Shown piece by piece: positions 15,467 to 22,510 of a stretch of 51,264 bases of DNA. Under the pieces are notes generated by a model. That model ran no database searches, had not been told where the DNA came from, and saw only the letters and a program-made list of their open reading frames with translations. Every line of letters starts with the position of its first letter. The stretch's first letter is position 1. The DNA lies in the IMG/VR virus record IMGVR_UViG_3300030099_006345, positions 33,143 through 84,406 of that record; one strand, given 5' to 3'. Both the position numbers and the translations under genes were made by a program. The DNA comes from a virus.

Positions 15467-15949
15467 TTATTTTCCTATTCTTCCCATTAATCTTATAACA
15501 GCTTGACTTATGTCTTGTTCTGTTATTTCACCTTCTTTTCTCACCAACAATGGAGGCTTTTCTATTTTGGTCTTTTTTGGAGCAATTGTTCCTTTTTGTA
15601 TTACCGTTGTTTTGATTTTAGTTACTTGAGGTATCTTCTCGATTTTATAACGCTTGTTGATTATAGCTTCAGCTACAATTTCAGCTTTTCCGTTAAGAAG
15701 AAATAAATTAACTTGCTTTGAATCACCATCATCATACTCATATATATCAAGAACCCAATAACCTCTTTCTAATGCACATTCTCTAGGCTCTCTGTCCTTG
15801 CAATCGATCCAAGTAACAGCAATCATGTCCTTCTTTTCAGAATGAAAGGTTTTGTTAACAAAGTGGTGAGCAACCGTTGTTTCTAATTGACTCCCCATTG
15901 GTACATATACTGTTGTCGCCATAGCTAGGCTTAATAAAAAACTAATCAT
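15467..15949 (-). CDS. Secreted protein of unknown function
   Basis: 160 aa from the ATG at 15949 (AAGGAGAATGTG upstream). Residues 1-15 (MISFLLSLAMATTVY) look like a short signal sequence or membrane anchor. The following domain is mostly strands (GYWVLDIYEYDD, then VNLFLLNGKAEIVAEA) with two cysteines (in IDCKDREPRECALE) that may pair. A lysine-rich linker leads to a C-terminal helix (TEQDISQAVIRLMGRIGK). The location is probably periplasmic or on the envelope. No family recognised. Confidence 0.55.
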   Translation of the reverse strand: MISFLLSLAMATTVYVPMGSQLETTVAHHFVNKTFHSEKKDMIAVTWIDCKDREPRECALERGYWVLDIYEYDDGDSKQVNLFLLNGKAEIVAEAIINKRYKIEKIPQVTKIKTTVIQKGTIAPKKTKIEKPPLLVRKEGEITEQDISQAVIRLMGRIGK

Positions 15950-16262
15950 CACATTCTCCTTTTTCTAGTTTTAAAAACTCCTCAGAAAAATATCTGTAAC
16001 AATTCTCTTTAGTCATATGCAGTTTATACTCAATAATATACCAAGGATCTTCTTCAGACTCAAAGTTATAATCAGTACATTGATAAAAACAAATCTCAAC
16101 AACAACACCAAGTCCTGACTTTATATAAAAGCTATCTGAAAGATTGCCAGAATTTATCTGTGCAGAAACAAGATCACCTATTTTAAACAAAGGTGCTCTG
16201 TGCGTTGGCAGCTTGTCTACCTTGAATTGTTTAAAGTATTTTTCGATTTCGGAACCCTCCAC
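15942..16262 (-). CDS. GDLV-family protein (start uncertain)
   Basis: 106 aa if it starts at the GTG at 16262. The frame stays open to an ATG at 16358, but that would overlap the upstream gene by 128 bases, and no position has a clear ribosome site. The core is FKIGDLVSAQINSG, then YIKSGLGVVVEICFYQ and WYIIEYKLHM, consistent with the small barrel of the GDLV group. It shares an 8-base overlap with the secreted protein gene. Confidence 0.55.
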   Translation of the reverse strand: MEGSEIEKYFKQFKVDKLPTHRAPLFKIGDLVSAQINSGNLSDSFYIKSGLGVVVEICFYQCTDYNFESEEDPWYIIEYKLHMTKENCYRYFSEEFLKLEKGECDD

Positions 16263-16581
16263 TTCGATGGCGATTCCAGACTTCTCTAGAAATTTTGGAC
16301 GCCATCTGTTCCGCCATCTGAATAACACCGTCAAGATATGGGTCACGTTCACCATCATAGTAAATAGTTAAATATCCCCATTTCATCTTAACTTGCACAA
16401 TCCTTTTGGGATTCAGTAAATCTCGGTTTCTTATAACAAAGCATTTTGTTACAAATGCAACAATCTCGTCAAGCTCGACATATGGAGAGTAATCGTAACA
16501 TTCTCTATATAATTCGAGGACTTCCTCTTTATAGAGGTTTTCAATATATTTGCTAAGTCTGTTCTTCCATATATCAGTCAT
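16231..16581 (-). CDS. Unknown small protein
   Basis: 116 aa. The N-terminal part is helical (WKNRLSKYIENLYKEEVLEL). The middle strands (RIVQVKMKWGYLTIYYDGE) are followed by a helix and a basic tail (NRHRSGGFRNRKIL). It overlaps the previous gene by 8 bases with no obvious ribosome site, so translation is probably coupled. No family recognised. Confidence 0.55.
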   Translation of the reverse strand: MTDIWKNRLSKYIENLYKEEVLELYRECYDYSPYVELDEIVAFVTKCFVIRNRDLLNPKRIVQVKMKWGYLTIYYDGERDPYLDGVIQMAEQMASKISREVWNRHRSGGFRNRKIL

Positions 16582-17044
16582 CGTTCGGAACCGTTAATTT
16601 AAAAAGTTCATATTTGGTCACAAGATGATTTTGTATACCATTTGTAATTTCATAATCAAACCAACCAGAATCCATAAGAGTTGGGTTAAGAATCTTTTTA
16701 ATTACCCAAACTGATTTAGGATTCATAAAAGTATGGACAGGGTACCATTTTACCAAGTCTCCAACTTCTAAACTAGGTATCTCTCCTATAACATTCGAAT
16801 GACATTGTCTATTCTCACTGTTTCGCAAGTCCCCTGAGAAACTAGATAGACAGTCAAATATTGATGATCCGAGATCGCCGATGGTGGGAATAGGACAAGG
16901 CCGATCATCTCCATCGCATTGTGCGGCAGAGACCTGAACAATATCAATTGTCCCTTCTTCAAAACTGTCATCTTCGCTCCATTCGCATTCACAAGGATCG
17001 CAAGCACACATTGGACAAAAAGTACTATTTGTCACAACACTCAC
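16574..17044 (-). CDS. Cys-rich N-terminus fused to a GDLV domain
   Basis: 156 aa if it starts at the GTG at 17044; an in-frame ATG 11 codons on is possible. Residues 10-21 are FCPMCACDPCECEW, a CxxCxCxxCxC cluster that could bind zinc. An acidic linker follows. The C-terminal half begins SLEVGDLVKWYPVHTF and reads as the GDLV barrel. The start lies inside the Cys-rich micropeptide gene (17025-17090), so translation of the two is interlocked. Confidence 0.58.
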   Translation of the reverse strand: MSVVTNSTFCPMCACDPCECEWSEDDSFEEGTIDIVQVSAAQCDGDDRPCPIPTIGDLGSSIFDCLSSFSGDLRNSENRQCHSNVIGEIPSLEVGDLVKWYPVHTFMNPKSVWVIKKILNPTLMDSGWFDYEITNGIQNHLVTKYELFKLTVPNDD

Positions 17045-17090
17045 ACTTGCACTCTTCTTTTATACATCCACAACATTCACATTTTTCCAT
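17025..17090 (-). CDS. 21-residue Cys-rich micropeptide
   Basis: MEKCECCGCIKEECKCECCD plus a final Lys: nine cysteines in 21 residues. AGGAGATAAAAA precedes the ATG at 17090. The cysteine pattern resembles the N-terminus of the following protein (16574-17044) and metallothionein-like metal binders. Since it is short it may be a leader peptide that couples translation, but the ribosome site and composition argue that it is translated. Confidence 0.5.
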   Translation of the reverse strand: MEKCECCGCIKEECKCECCDK

Positions 17091-17093
17091 TTT

Positions 17094-17396
17094 TTATCTC
17101 CTGTTTTTAAGTCTATTGATTTCTCTTTTCATGTTATCGCATTTCTTCTCCATATCGGCTAATCTTTGCTCCATGAGTTTCATCTGAACTTCTCTGTCAA
17201 CGGCAGATTGTCCATTCTCGCTCTCCATATGATTAACTATCTTTTCCAAGTTTTTATTCGCATCGTCCATCTTAAATTCTAATGCTCCAAGTCTCATTTC
17301 CGAATCCCAGATCCAAATAAAACAAGGAACGATTATAATTGATAACAATACGGTAAAACCTTTCCAAGCATAATCCATTAATTGTGATTTTTGCAT
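17094..17396 (-). CDS. Membrane-anchored coiled-coil protein (possible inner-membrane spanin)
   Basis: 100 aa. The ATG at 17396 overlaps the upstream stop as TAATG. A single N-terminal span (WKGFTVLLSIIIVPCFIWIW) is followed by a periplasm-length coiled coil (residues about 35-100, for example VDREVQMKLMEQRLADMEKK) ending in basic residues. One span plus a coiled coil of about 65 residues is the layout of i-spanins. No lipoprotein partner of spanin type lies beside it, so the role is tentative. Confidence 0.6.
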   Translation of the reverse strand: MQKSQLMDYAWKGFTVLLSIIIVPCFIWIWDSEMRLGALEFKMDDANKNLEKIVNHMESENGQSAVDREVQMKLMEQRLADMEKKCDNMKREINRLKNRR

Positions 17397-17554
17397 TATT
17401 CTTGACTCCAATAATTATACGAACATAAACAACATAGGGCCAAACATATAATTGCAAATCCCCAATAACCTTCCATAAGAAAATCAAATGCAAAAGCACC
17501 GTTTATTATCGCACACAAAAAGCTAAATCTTTTTGATCCAAACATTTCTAACAT
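17396..17554 (-). CDS. Small two-span membrane protein
   Basis: 52 aa: MLEMFGSKRFSFLCAIINGA, then a second hydrophobic stretch WGFAIICLALCCLCSY. CGGAGGAACAAAA precedes the ATG at 17554. It is coupled by TAATG to the coiled-coil membrane protein, and tRNA-Ala lies directly upstream in the same transcript. Two short spans and linkage to a possible spanin make a holin or anti-holin conceivable, but this is inference. Confidence 0.6.
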   Translation of the reverse strand: MLEMFGSKRFSFLCAIINGAFAFDFLMEGYWGFAIICLALCCLCSYNYWSQE

Positions 17555-17567
17555 TTTTGTTCCTCCG

Positions 17568-17665
17568 TAAGTGATAAATGGTGGAGATGACAGGAATCGA
17601 ACCTGCGACCTACTGCGTGCAAGGCAGTTGCTCTCCCTACTGAGCTACATCCCCATTATCACTTA
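17568..17665. repeat. 10-bp inverted repeat flanking the tRNA gene
   Basis: TAAGTGATAA at 17568-17577 and TTATCACTTA at 17656-17665 bracket the tRNA almost exactly. In the transcript they would form a stem closing on the tRNA, a likely processing signal. Confidence 0.7.
17579..17654 (-). tRNA. tRNA-Ala (anticodon TGC)
   Basis: A 76-base cloverleaf including an encoded CCA. The acceptor stem GGGGATG/CATCTCC has the G3:U70 pair that identifies alanine tRNAs. The D arm is AGCTCAGTAGGGAGAGC. The anticodon arm has CTTGCAC in its loop (anticodon TGC), and the T arm has GGTTCGATTCC. A 10-bp inverted repeat flanks the gene. It lies between the lipoprotein gene and the small membrane genes, with no separate promoter visible. 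It would decode GCA and GCG/GCU-type Ala codons and might pair functionally with the AlaRS-like protein at 27494. Confidence 0.96.
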
Positions 17666-17672
17666 TAAATAG

Positions 17673-18566
17673 TTACTCGATATGTCCTGTGCCAATAACT
17701 TGCCATTCAGTATGGGTTTCAATATAAGAATTGTTTATATCGGTCTCAACAAGTTCGACCTTATGGCGAACCAAATGAACCGCAACCAACCCTCCATATG
17801 GATAAGATTGCAGATATTGCCCCGGAATTTGCATAAAGCCATTATCGGGACCTCCGCATGTAACAAAACCAAGAAGTTGAGCTCCGTCAGGAGAATAGAC
17901 GGCAACGGTTATGTTGAATGTATGGTTTTGCGATGTTGGAGCCCATGAAAAAGCAGCTCCCGAACGATAAATTGGAGTTTCGAACGCATACGATGGGTCA
18001 ACCCACAAAAGAGTATAAGGCTCGATCCAATCAAAACCATGAGATGAATAAAAGGTGTAAGAGCCCTCATCGGTGACAACTTGATATGGAGCATCTCGTT
18101 GAATTTGAGGCTCCCATATTGTGTTGTTCTCATAATAGCCATTTCCGATTTGAGGAGCGGCAAATTGATGATTTTGGTTTGAAACTTGGATTTGCATTCC
18201 AACGGTTTGAGGAATTGTGGATGGCGTTGTGTTATACATTTGAGTATCGCAAACTCCCTCGGGAACAACCCAATCCGTCCATCCATCAGATGATGGTTGA
18301 TGGAAATTAGCGGAAAATTTTATTCGCATTTCTTGAGTCTCTCCAACGCATGCAGGGCATGCAACTTGAGTTAACTCCCAATATGTATAGCCGGTAATGC
18401 CGGTTCTTTGCGGATCATATGATGGTTCGGTTGTTGGTTCGGAAGAAACTCCTCCGGTTGTATCCCCAACAACGATAACTTCTTCGGAAGTGTCCTCGAC
18501 TTCTTTTGTTACCTTAATGATTCCAACATCTCCTTGTCGGCATGCAAGCAATAATAATAATAGCAT
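17673..18566 (-). CDS. Lipoprotein with long acidic/Thr-rich linker, unknown
   Basis: 297 aa. It has an unusually short signal, MLLLLLLAC, with a lipobox (LLAC) and Cys 9 and no basic n-region. A Thr/Ser/Glu/Val linker (about 20-55) leads into a beta-rich domain. The domain contains paired cysteines (VACPACVGE, GVCDTQ, FVTCGG) and many aromatic residues and N-x-S/T patterns. Such lipoproteins are typical of bacterial envelopes rather than virions, so it would act on the infected cell surface. Superinfection exclusion is one idea. No family recognised. It has a ribosome site GGAG before the ATG. Confidence 0.6.
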   Translation of the reverse strand: MLLLLLLACRQGDVGIIKVTKEVEDTSEEVIVVGDTTGGVSSEPTTEPSYDPQRTGITGYTYWELTQVACPACVGETQEMRIKFSANFHQPSSDGWTDWVVPEGVCDTQMYNTTPSTIPQTVGMQIQVSNQNHQFAAPQIGNGYYENNTIWEPQIQRDAPYQVVTDEGSYTFYSSHGFDWIEPYTLLWVDPSYAFETPIYRSGAAFSWAPTSQNHTFNITVAVYSPDGAQLLGFVTCGGPDNGFMQIPGQYLQSYPYGGLVAVHLVRHKVELVETDINNSYIETHTEWQVIGTGHIE

Positions 18567-18567
18567 T

Positions 18568-19143
18568 TTATTCTCCTTTTTTAATTTTGTCTATTGTTTT
18601 TAAAAAATGTTTAATTAGATTTTCTTTGCACTTTTCGTTGTCTCCACATTCCCAGAATTTCCATGAAAACATGGTCGAATTTTTCTCAATTAATTTTTCT
18701 ATCTTTTTTGCTTCGTTTCTTAATAATTTATCGATTTCTTTTACGTTATGTATTGCGACTTCATATTTAGTTGCCAAAAAGATAATTTTCGACCATTTTG
18801 CATGTAACCATGCATCATTTAAGATTTTAAAGTCGGTATCGTCTCCATCATTCTTGTCGGGATGCGTTAGTTTTGCTAGTTTTTTATATGTAATTTTGAA
18901 GTGCTCTTGTCCTAATAGTGTCTCCTCTGGAACTTCGAATTCGTGCTTATCATCTTTAGCTTCTTGAGTGGGTTGTTTTGGCTTCTCAGGTGCTTGCGGT
19001 ATTTCGACATCGTTTTCCTCACACCATTGTCTATAATATTCATCAAACTCTCCATGTTGATCTAATAATATATCTTTCTGCCAGTCTAACTCTGTTTCTA
19101 AGAAATCTATTTTTTTTAACGTAGCTTCAAGTCTTTTATTCAT
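18568..19143 (-). CDS. J-domain (DnaJ-like) protein
   Basis: 191 aa. A coiled-coil N-terminus (MNKRLEATLKKIDFLETELD) and an acidic/proline linker precede a J-domain: FKITYKKLAKLTHPDKN with the diagnostic HPD at about residues 94-96, then DFKILNDAWLHAKW. The C-terminal part is helical (KEIDKLLRNEAKKIEKLIEK). The HPD loop would stimulate DnaK ATPase and so recruit host Hsp70 to a phage substrate. Zinc-finger and G/F regions of full DnaJ are absent. The ATG at 19143 is embedded in the -10 box of a promoter (19142-19170), so this gene must be read from upstream transcripts. Confidence 0.82.
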   Translation of the reverse strand: MNKRLEATLKKIDFLETELDWQKDILLDQHGEFDEYYRQWCEENDVEIPQAPEKPKQPTQEAKDDKHEFEVPEETLLGQEHFKITYKKLAKLTHPDKNDGDDTDFKILNDAWLHAKWSKIIFLATKYEVAIHNVKEIDKLLRNEAKKIEKLIEKNSTMFSWKFWECGDNEKCKENLIKHFLKTIDKIKKGE

Positions 19144-19170
19144 TATAACATACCTATTCGTCTTTGTCAA
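19142..19170 (-). promoter_or_regulatory. Sigma-70 promoter overlapping a start codon
   Basis: Minus strand TTGACA (19170-19165), 17-base spacer, TATAAT (19147-19142) with TG extension. The last bases of the -10 are the ATG of the J-domain gene. Confidence 0.72.
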
Positions 19171-20062
19171 GCCCAATCGAACCAAATTCTGTTTTTTTCA
19201 TGAGCCATGTCGGTGGTCGCTTGGTTTGCTCGGCAAGTTCTGATGATAAATAGTTTCTATAATTGTCCCAAGAAGATAAATCGTAGAACTCTTTTACCTC
19301 TAACGAATTGCTTCGCTTATTGTCGAGATCTATGAAAACATCCTCAAGATTGTACCATCTTGCTGAGTATCTTTCTGCAAGTGGGAGCTTTGTTTGGGGT
19401 ATGCCTTTTTCGTTTACTTCGTTTTTGTAAGTGCCTGTTCCTTTGCGAATTTGCCTTCGGAACCTTATAAACTCGTCTTTTCCGAATGAAAATGAGGTGT
19501 GAAGACCTTGTTCTGGAGTTTTGCGGTTGTGAGTTATATAGAAATTTTTGGGCGAGGAAATTTTTTGGCGATGTTCTCTCAACAACTCTGGATTGAAATA
19601 CCCATATGGAAAAGAGACCCAATACTTGTCTGGATATATCCATTTAGAGATGTTGGCTGAAACTTTAAATGCTGAAAGAGCTCCCTCGATAACCGACCAT
19701 GATAAACAATCTCTTCTAAACCTATTCTTCGGATGAACGGGTACATAGAAAATTGGTATCCTTCTTTGGTTCTCCTTGGGATGACGGTCCATTCCACGCC
19801 ATGCCCATACGGGATCTTGCACATAATCACCGATTCTATAACGAACTAATGGTGCCGTGTCCTCATATAGACAAACCCATATCGTTTCGCAACCAGCCCA
19901 TGCACATTCCATTATTGCAGCCTCAATCATTGTGTAATTGGGAGCTATCGGCATCATAAAGTCCGGCCATTCCATTCCAAAGTCAAGAGGTTGCCCTCCA
20001 CATGGAACTATTCCGGCGAGGTGGTAAGATGAGCCAGCAGAAGGTTTTGCGTTAAATTCCAT
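19154..20062 (-). CDS. Nucleotidyltransferase-like protein of T4-like marine phages
   Basis: 302 aa. The N-terminus resembles a sugar-nucleotidyltransferase Rossmann core: HLAGIVPCGGQPLDFGMEWP, then a DFMMPIAPNYTMIEAAIMEC and AGCETIWVCLYED stretch. Next comes PLVRYRIGDYVQDPV. The exact GxGxR signature is altered (PCGGQP), so catalysis is unproven. I recall similar proteins as uncharacterised in cyanophage-type genomes, but did not search. It overlaps the preceding gene by 55 bases, and GGAAC is the ribosome site. Confidence 0.55.
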   Translation of the reverse strand: MEFNAKPSAGSSYHLAGIVPCGGQPLDFGMEWPDFMMPIAPNYTMIEAAIMECAWAGCETIWVCLYEDTAPLVRYRIGDYVQDPVWAWRGMDRHPKENQRRIPIFYVPVHPKNRFRRDCLSWSVIEGALSAFKVSANISKWIYPDKYWVSFPYGYFNPELLREHRQKISSPKNFYITHNRKTPEQGLHTSFSFGKDEFIRFRRQIRKGTGTYKNEVNEKGIPQTKLPLAERYSARWYNLEDVFIDLDNKRSNSLEVKEFYDLSSWDNYRNYLSSELAEQTKRPPTWLMKKTEFGSIGLDKDE

Positions 20063-20826
20063 AAATTAGTTCCTTTAATGTCCTTGAACTTTAACACTTC
20101 TTCAACGGACATTTTGTTGTTATATTTCTCGAATACCTCACGATACATGAATTCTATATCAATAGCGTAATGAAGTGTTCTTCCTTTTTTATCATAGCCA
20201 TTTGCACGTCCTCTTATTCCTATCTCTTTCATCATTTTTAGCGTTTTAATTCGAGTGTAGACGTTTGAGTGCTCTATGTCTTTTAAGTCTCTTCTAGGCA
20301 CCCTAGAGACCGCACAAACATCCTTTACATCAGTCCTTGTACGTGGTCTTGTTGATCTATGGAACAATAGCAGGTGACAAAGATCAGATGAAGGATCAGG
20401 AATTACTTCCCAATCGTGTCTAGAACCCGAATGAACAGCAAACCAATCATAAACCATTAAATCTTCTTGCACATCTCTATCAAATTCTATAATTTTGTTA
20501 AAGCCAACTTCCATCTTTCTATTATCTAAGGCAATAATTGTTATTTTGTTTTCCTCAAGCCTAAAGTTCTGGATATTGTTGGGAAACAACACCAGACCAG
20601 ACATTGATAGAAGAAAAGACAGTCTATCCCATACTTGAGACTTAAGATGCTCAATTCCTCTCTTGAAACCAAGAAATCTTAGATCCCAATCCAACGGACA
20701 AGTCTCTAATGCAAATGGTATATGTGCTACGTCTATTAAAACTGGTAAGTTCTTTTTATAAGCGTAAAGAAGTGCTGTCAATGATCCTCCGAGAACAAGC
20801 TCGTTGAAGTAAAAACTATTAACCAT
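20008..20826 (-). CDS. Unknown protein with a GGSL nucleotide-binding-like start
   Basis: 272 aa. It begins FYFNELVLGGSLTALLYAYK, then LPVLIDV, which looks like the first strand, glycine turn and helix of a dinucleotide-binding fold. The rest has no motif I recognise. The middle contains a basic segment (RSTRPRTRTDVKDV). It is coupled by a long overlap to the nucleotidyltransferase-like gene, so the two probably act together. A cap, glycan or nucleotide modification pathway would fit, but that is inference. GGAGG precedes the start. Confidence 0.5.
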   Translation of the reverse strand: MVNSFYFNELVLGGSLTALLYAYKKNLPVLIDVAHIPFALETCPLDWDLRFLGFKRGIEHLKSQVWDRLSFLLSMSGLVLFPNNIQNFRLEENKITIIALDNRKMEVGFNKIIEFDRDVQEDLMVYDWFAVHSGSRHDWEVIPDPSSDLCHLLLFHRSTRPRTRTDVKDVCAVSRVPRRDLKDIEHSNVYTRIKTLKMMKEIGIRGRANGYDKKGRTLHYAIDIEFMYREVFEKYNNKMSVEEVLKFKDIKGTNLWNLTQNLLLAHLTTSPE

Positions 20827-20850
20827 TGAGCCTCCATAATTTTTTTGATT

Positions 20851-21105
20851 TCATACAGGTTCGACCTTTACCAAGAAATTCTCTGGCATCATTGTAATTA
20901 GTTTGCCGTCTATTAAAACGTCATAACACCACCACTCAAAATATACCAAATCGTAGTAACTTTCTACACTTTTGTAGCTATAAGGTTCGCTAGAGATGAT
21001 TCCTAGCTCATGATCGGTGCCTGCGAGTAGTATTCCGAAGCCCCTAATCTTAACTAAATCGCCAATAGAATATAATGGACTTGTTGTTGGTTGTTGAGGT
21101 TTCAT
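20851..21105 (-). CDS. Small GDLV-family protein
   Basis: 84 aa. After a short polar start, LYSIGDLVKIRGFGILLAG is followed by strands ELGIISSEPYSY, YDLVYFEWWCYDVLIDGKL and a final ENFLVKVEPV. This is a clear member of the GDLV group. There is no ribosome site; the ATG follows the thyX stop by 14 bases in a small direct repeat (AGTAACT twice), so reinitiation is likely. Confidence 0.6.
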   Translation of the reverse strand: MKPQQPTTSPLYSIGDLVKIRGFGILLAGTDHELGIISSEPYSYKSVESYYDLVYFEWWCYDVLIDGKLITMMPENFLVKVEPV

Positions 21106-21119
21106 ACAGTAACTAGTAA

Positions 21120-21821
21120 CTAGTGTCTCAATTCCCTATATGAGCTAACAGCTTCAGGCCATAGGTCAGTTGCGATCTCTAGACAAGCTTCTGCAACCTT
21201 TACAATTTCCCACTGTGCTCCTTCGTGCATTCTAAGGTCAATAAATTTAAGCAAATTATTTAGATTCACGGATCCGTAATATTCTGTGTAAAGATTTTGT
21301 GGTAAAATCATTCTTGCCTGTTCTCTGCAAACTCCTGCATCTATCATGCTGTTGAAAGCTTGCAAACAATCTCTTGTTTTTAATTTCAATAATTCAGAAG
21401 CAGTAAAAATGGACAAATCTCCATATACTCTTGGGTCTACTAATTCTTCTGTATTTGATGCTTGTCTATTGGACTTATGTTGAGTCCTAAAAGTTTTTGG
21501 AAGATAAAATCTTATCTCCTTGTCCGTATATCTTCTCGATATTTCATTATAAGACCAAGTACGGTGTCTATGATGTTGTGAACGGACAAATAAAGGCACA
21601 ACAAACCTGAAAGTAACAACATTGTGCTCGAGAGTTGATGTATGTCTGTGTTTAATGAGATATTTAATAAGTTTTCTGTCTTTATTGTCAAGCTCAGTTT
21701 TCTCCACACCAAAGGAGACTCTTGCTGAATTAACCACAGTAAGATCGCTCCCCATATGCTGGATATAACGCACAGAGCCGATGCCATCGCCGTATAAGGG
21801 TATTTCTTTATCATAAGGCAC
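21120..21821 (-). CDS. thyX: Flavin-dependent thymidylate synthase ThyX
   Basis: 233 aa. The ThyX signature RHR-x7-S is present as RHRTWSYNEISRRY, preceded by STLEHNVVTFRFVVPLFVRSQ and followed by RMILPQNLYTEYYGSVNL and FIDLRMHEGAQWEI. It makes dTMP from dUMP with FAD, methylenetetrahydrofolate and NADPH, downstream of dUTPase and RNR. It uses a GTG start with AAGGAGAAA upstream, overlapping the preceding TAG stop. Frequent in marine phages. Confidence 0.97.
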   Translation of the reverse strand: MPYDKEIPLYGDGIGSVRYIQHMGSDLTVVNSARVSFGVEKTELDNKDRKLIKYLIKHRHTSTLEHNVVTFRFVVPLFVRSQHHRHRTWSYNEISRRYTDKEIRFYLPKTFRTQHKSNRQASNTEELVDPRVYGDLSIFTASELLKLKTRDCLQAFNSMIDAGVCREQARMILPQNLYTEYYGSVNLNNLLKFIDLRMHEGAQWEIVKVAEACLEIATDLWPEAVSSYRELRH

Positions 21822-22510
21822 TACTTTCTCCTTACAAATCTAATTTTCTTCCCCTTGTTTTCGTTAGCTTTTTTCATAGCTTCAATAACAGAATTAGGAG
21901 CATCAACTACAACTTCTTCTTGTATCTCTTCTTTAAATTGGAAAGGAGATCCACCACCACGAACTCTTGACCAGAATGGTGCATCGTCTTTTACTGCTTG
22001 CATTGACGACCATGGACCGCCCCAATCTTGGACTTCACCGTTTGCGTTAAATGCTTGTATCATTCTTCTTGATCCTGCCTTGGAGGTTACCATTTCACCA
22101 TATATAAAAGCTTCTTGAGAATACTCTTTCGACATTCTTTTTCCAAGCTCGAAGAGTTCTTCTGATTGTTCGGCGACGTCTGGTCGAGTATCCGAATATA
22201 TAATAACAGAATTCTCTTGAACTTTTCTTTTTTCCCCAGTTTCTTCATCTGTTTCCACCCATTGTCCAATAAACTCAGTAAATGGAAATCCAGCAGATTT
22301 AACTTTTTGCTTAAATTGCTTATAAATCTCTTTATTCTCAGCTGGAGATCTTTCGCCACGATCTGAGGACATAACAACAAATTCGCTTGCTGTTCTTTCA
22401 CTCTTTTCTGGGTCTGGATTAATTCTTCTCTTGACGGATCCGAAGGTTGCTTCGGTCATCTTCATTTCCTTAATGACCATTTCTTTAAGTATTTCTTTAG
22501 TTAATTTCAT
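21821..22510 (-). CDS. DUF3293-like phage protein
   Basis: 229 aa. The N-terminal amphipathic helix MKLTKEILKEMVIKEM resembles those of 475-2028 and 3740-4366. The central part (FVVMSSDRGERSPAENKEIY, then GFPFTEFIGQWVE and the VQENSVIIYSD strand) follows the pattern of DUF3293 proteins, whose function is unknown. The C-terminus has a basic helix (KGKKIRFVRRK). It overlaps the GroES-like gene by 14 bases. Virion packaging of this protein is possible because of its N-terminal helix. Confidence 0.55.
   Translation of the reverse strand: MKLTKEILKEMVIKEMKMTEATFGSVKRRINPDPEKSERTASEFVVMSSDRGERSPAENKEIYKQFKQKVKSAGFPFTEFIGQWVETDEETGEKRKVQENSVIIYSDTRPDVAEQSEELFELGKRMSKEYSQEAFIYGEMVTSKAGSRRMIQAFNANGEVQDWGGPWSSMQAVKDDAPFWSRVRGGGSPFQFKEEIQEEVVVDAPNSVIEAMKKANENKGKKIRFVRRK

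Noticed and set aside
21103-21122. Direct repeat AGTAACTAGTAACTAG between thyX and the next gene
   Set aside because: Only about two 7-base units; too short for an origin or iteron array.
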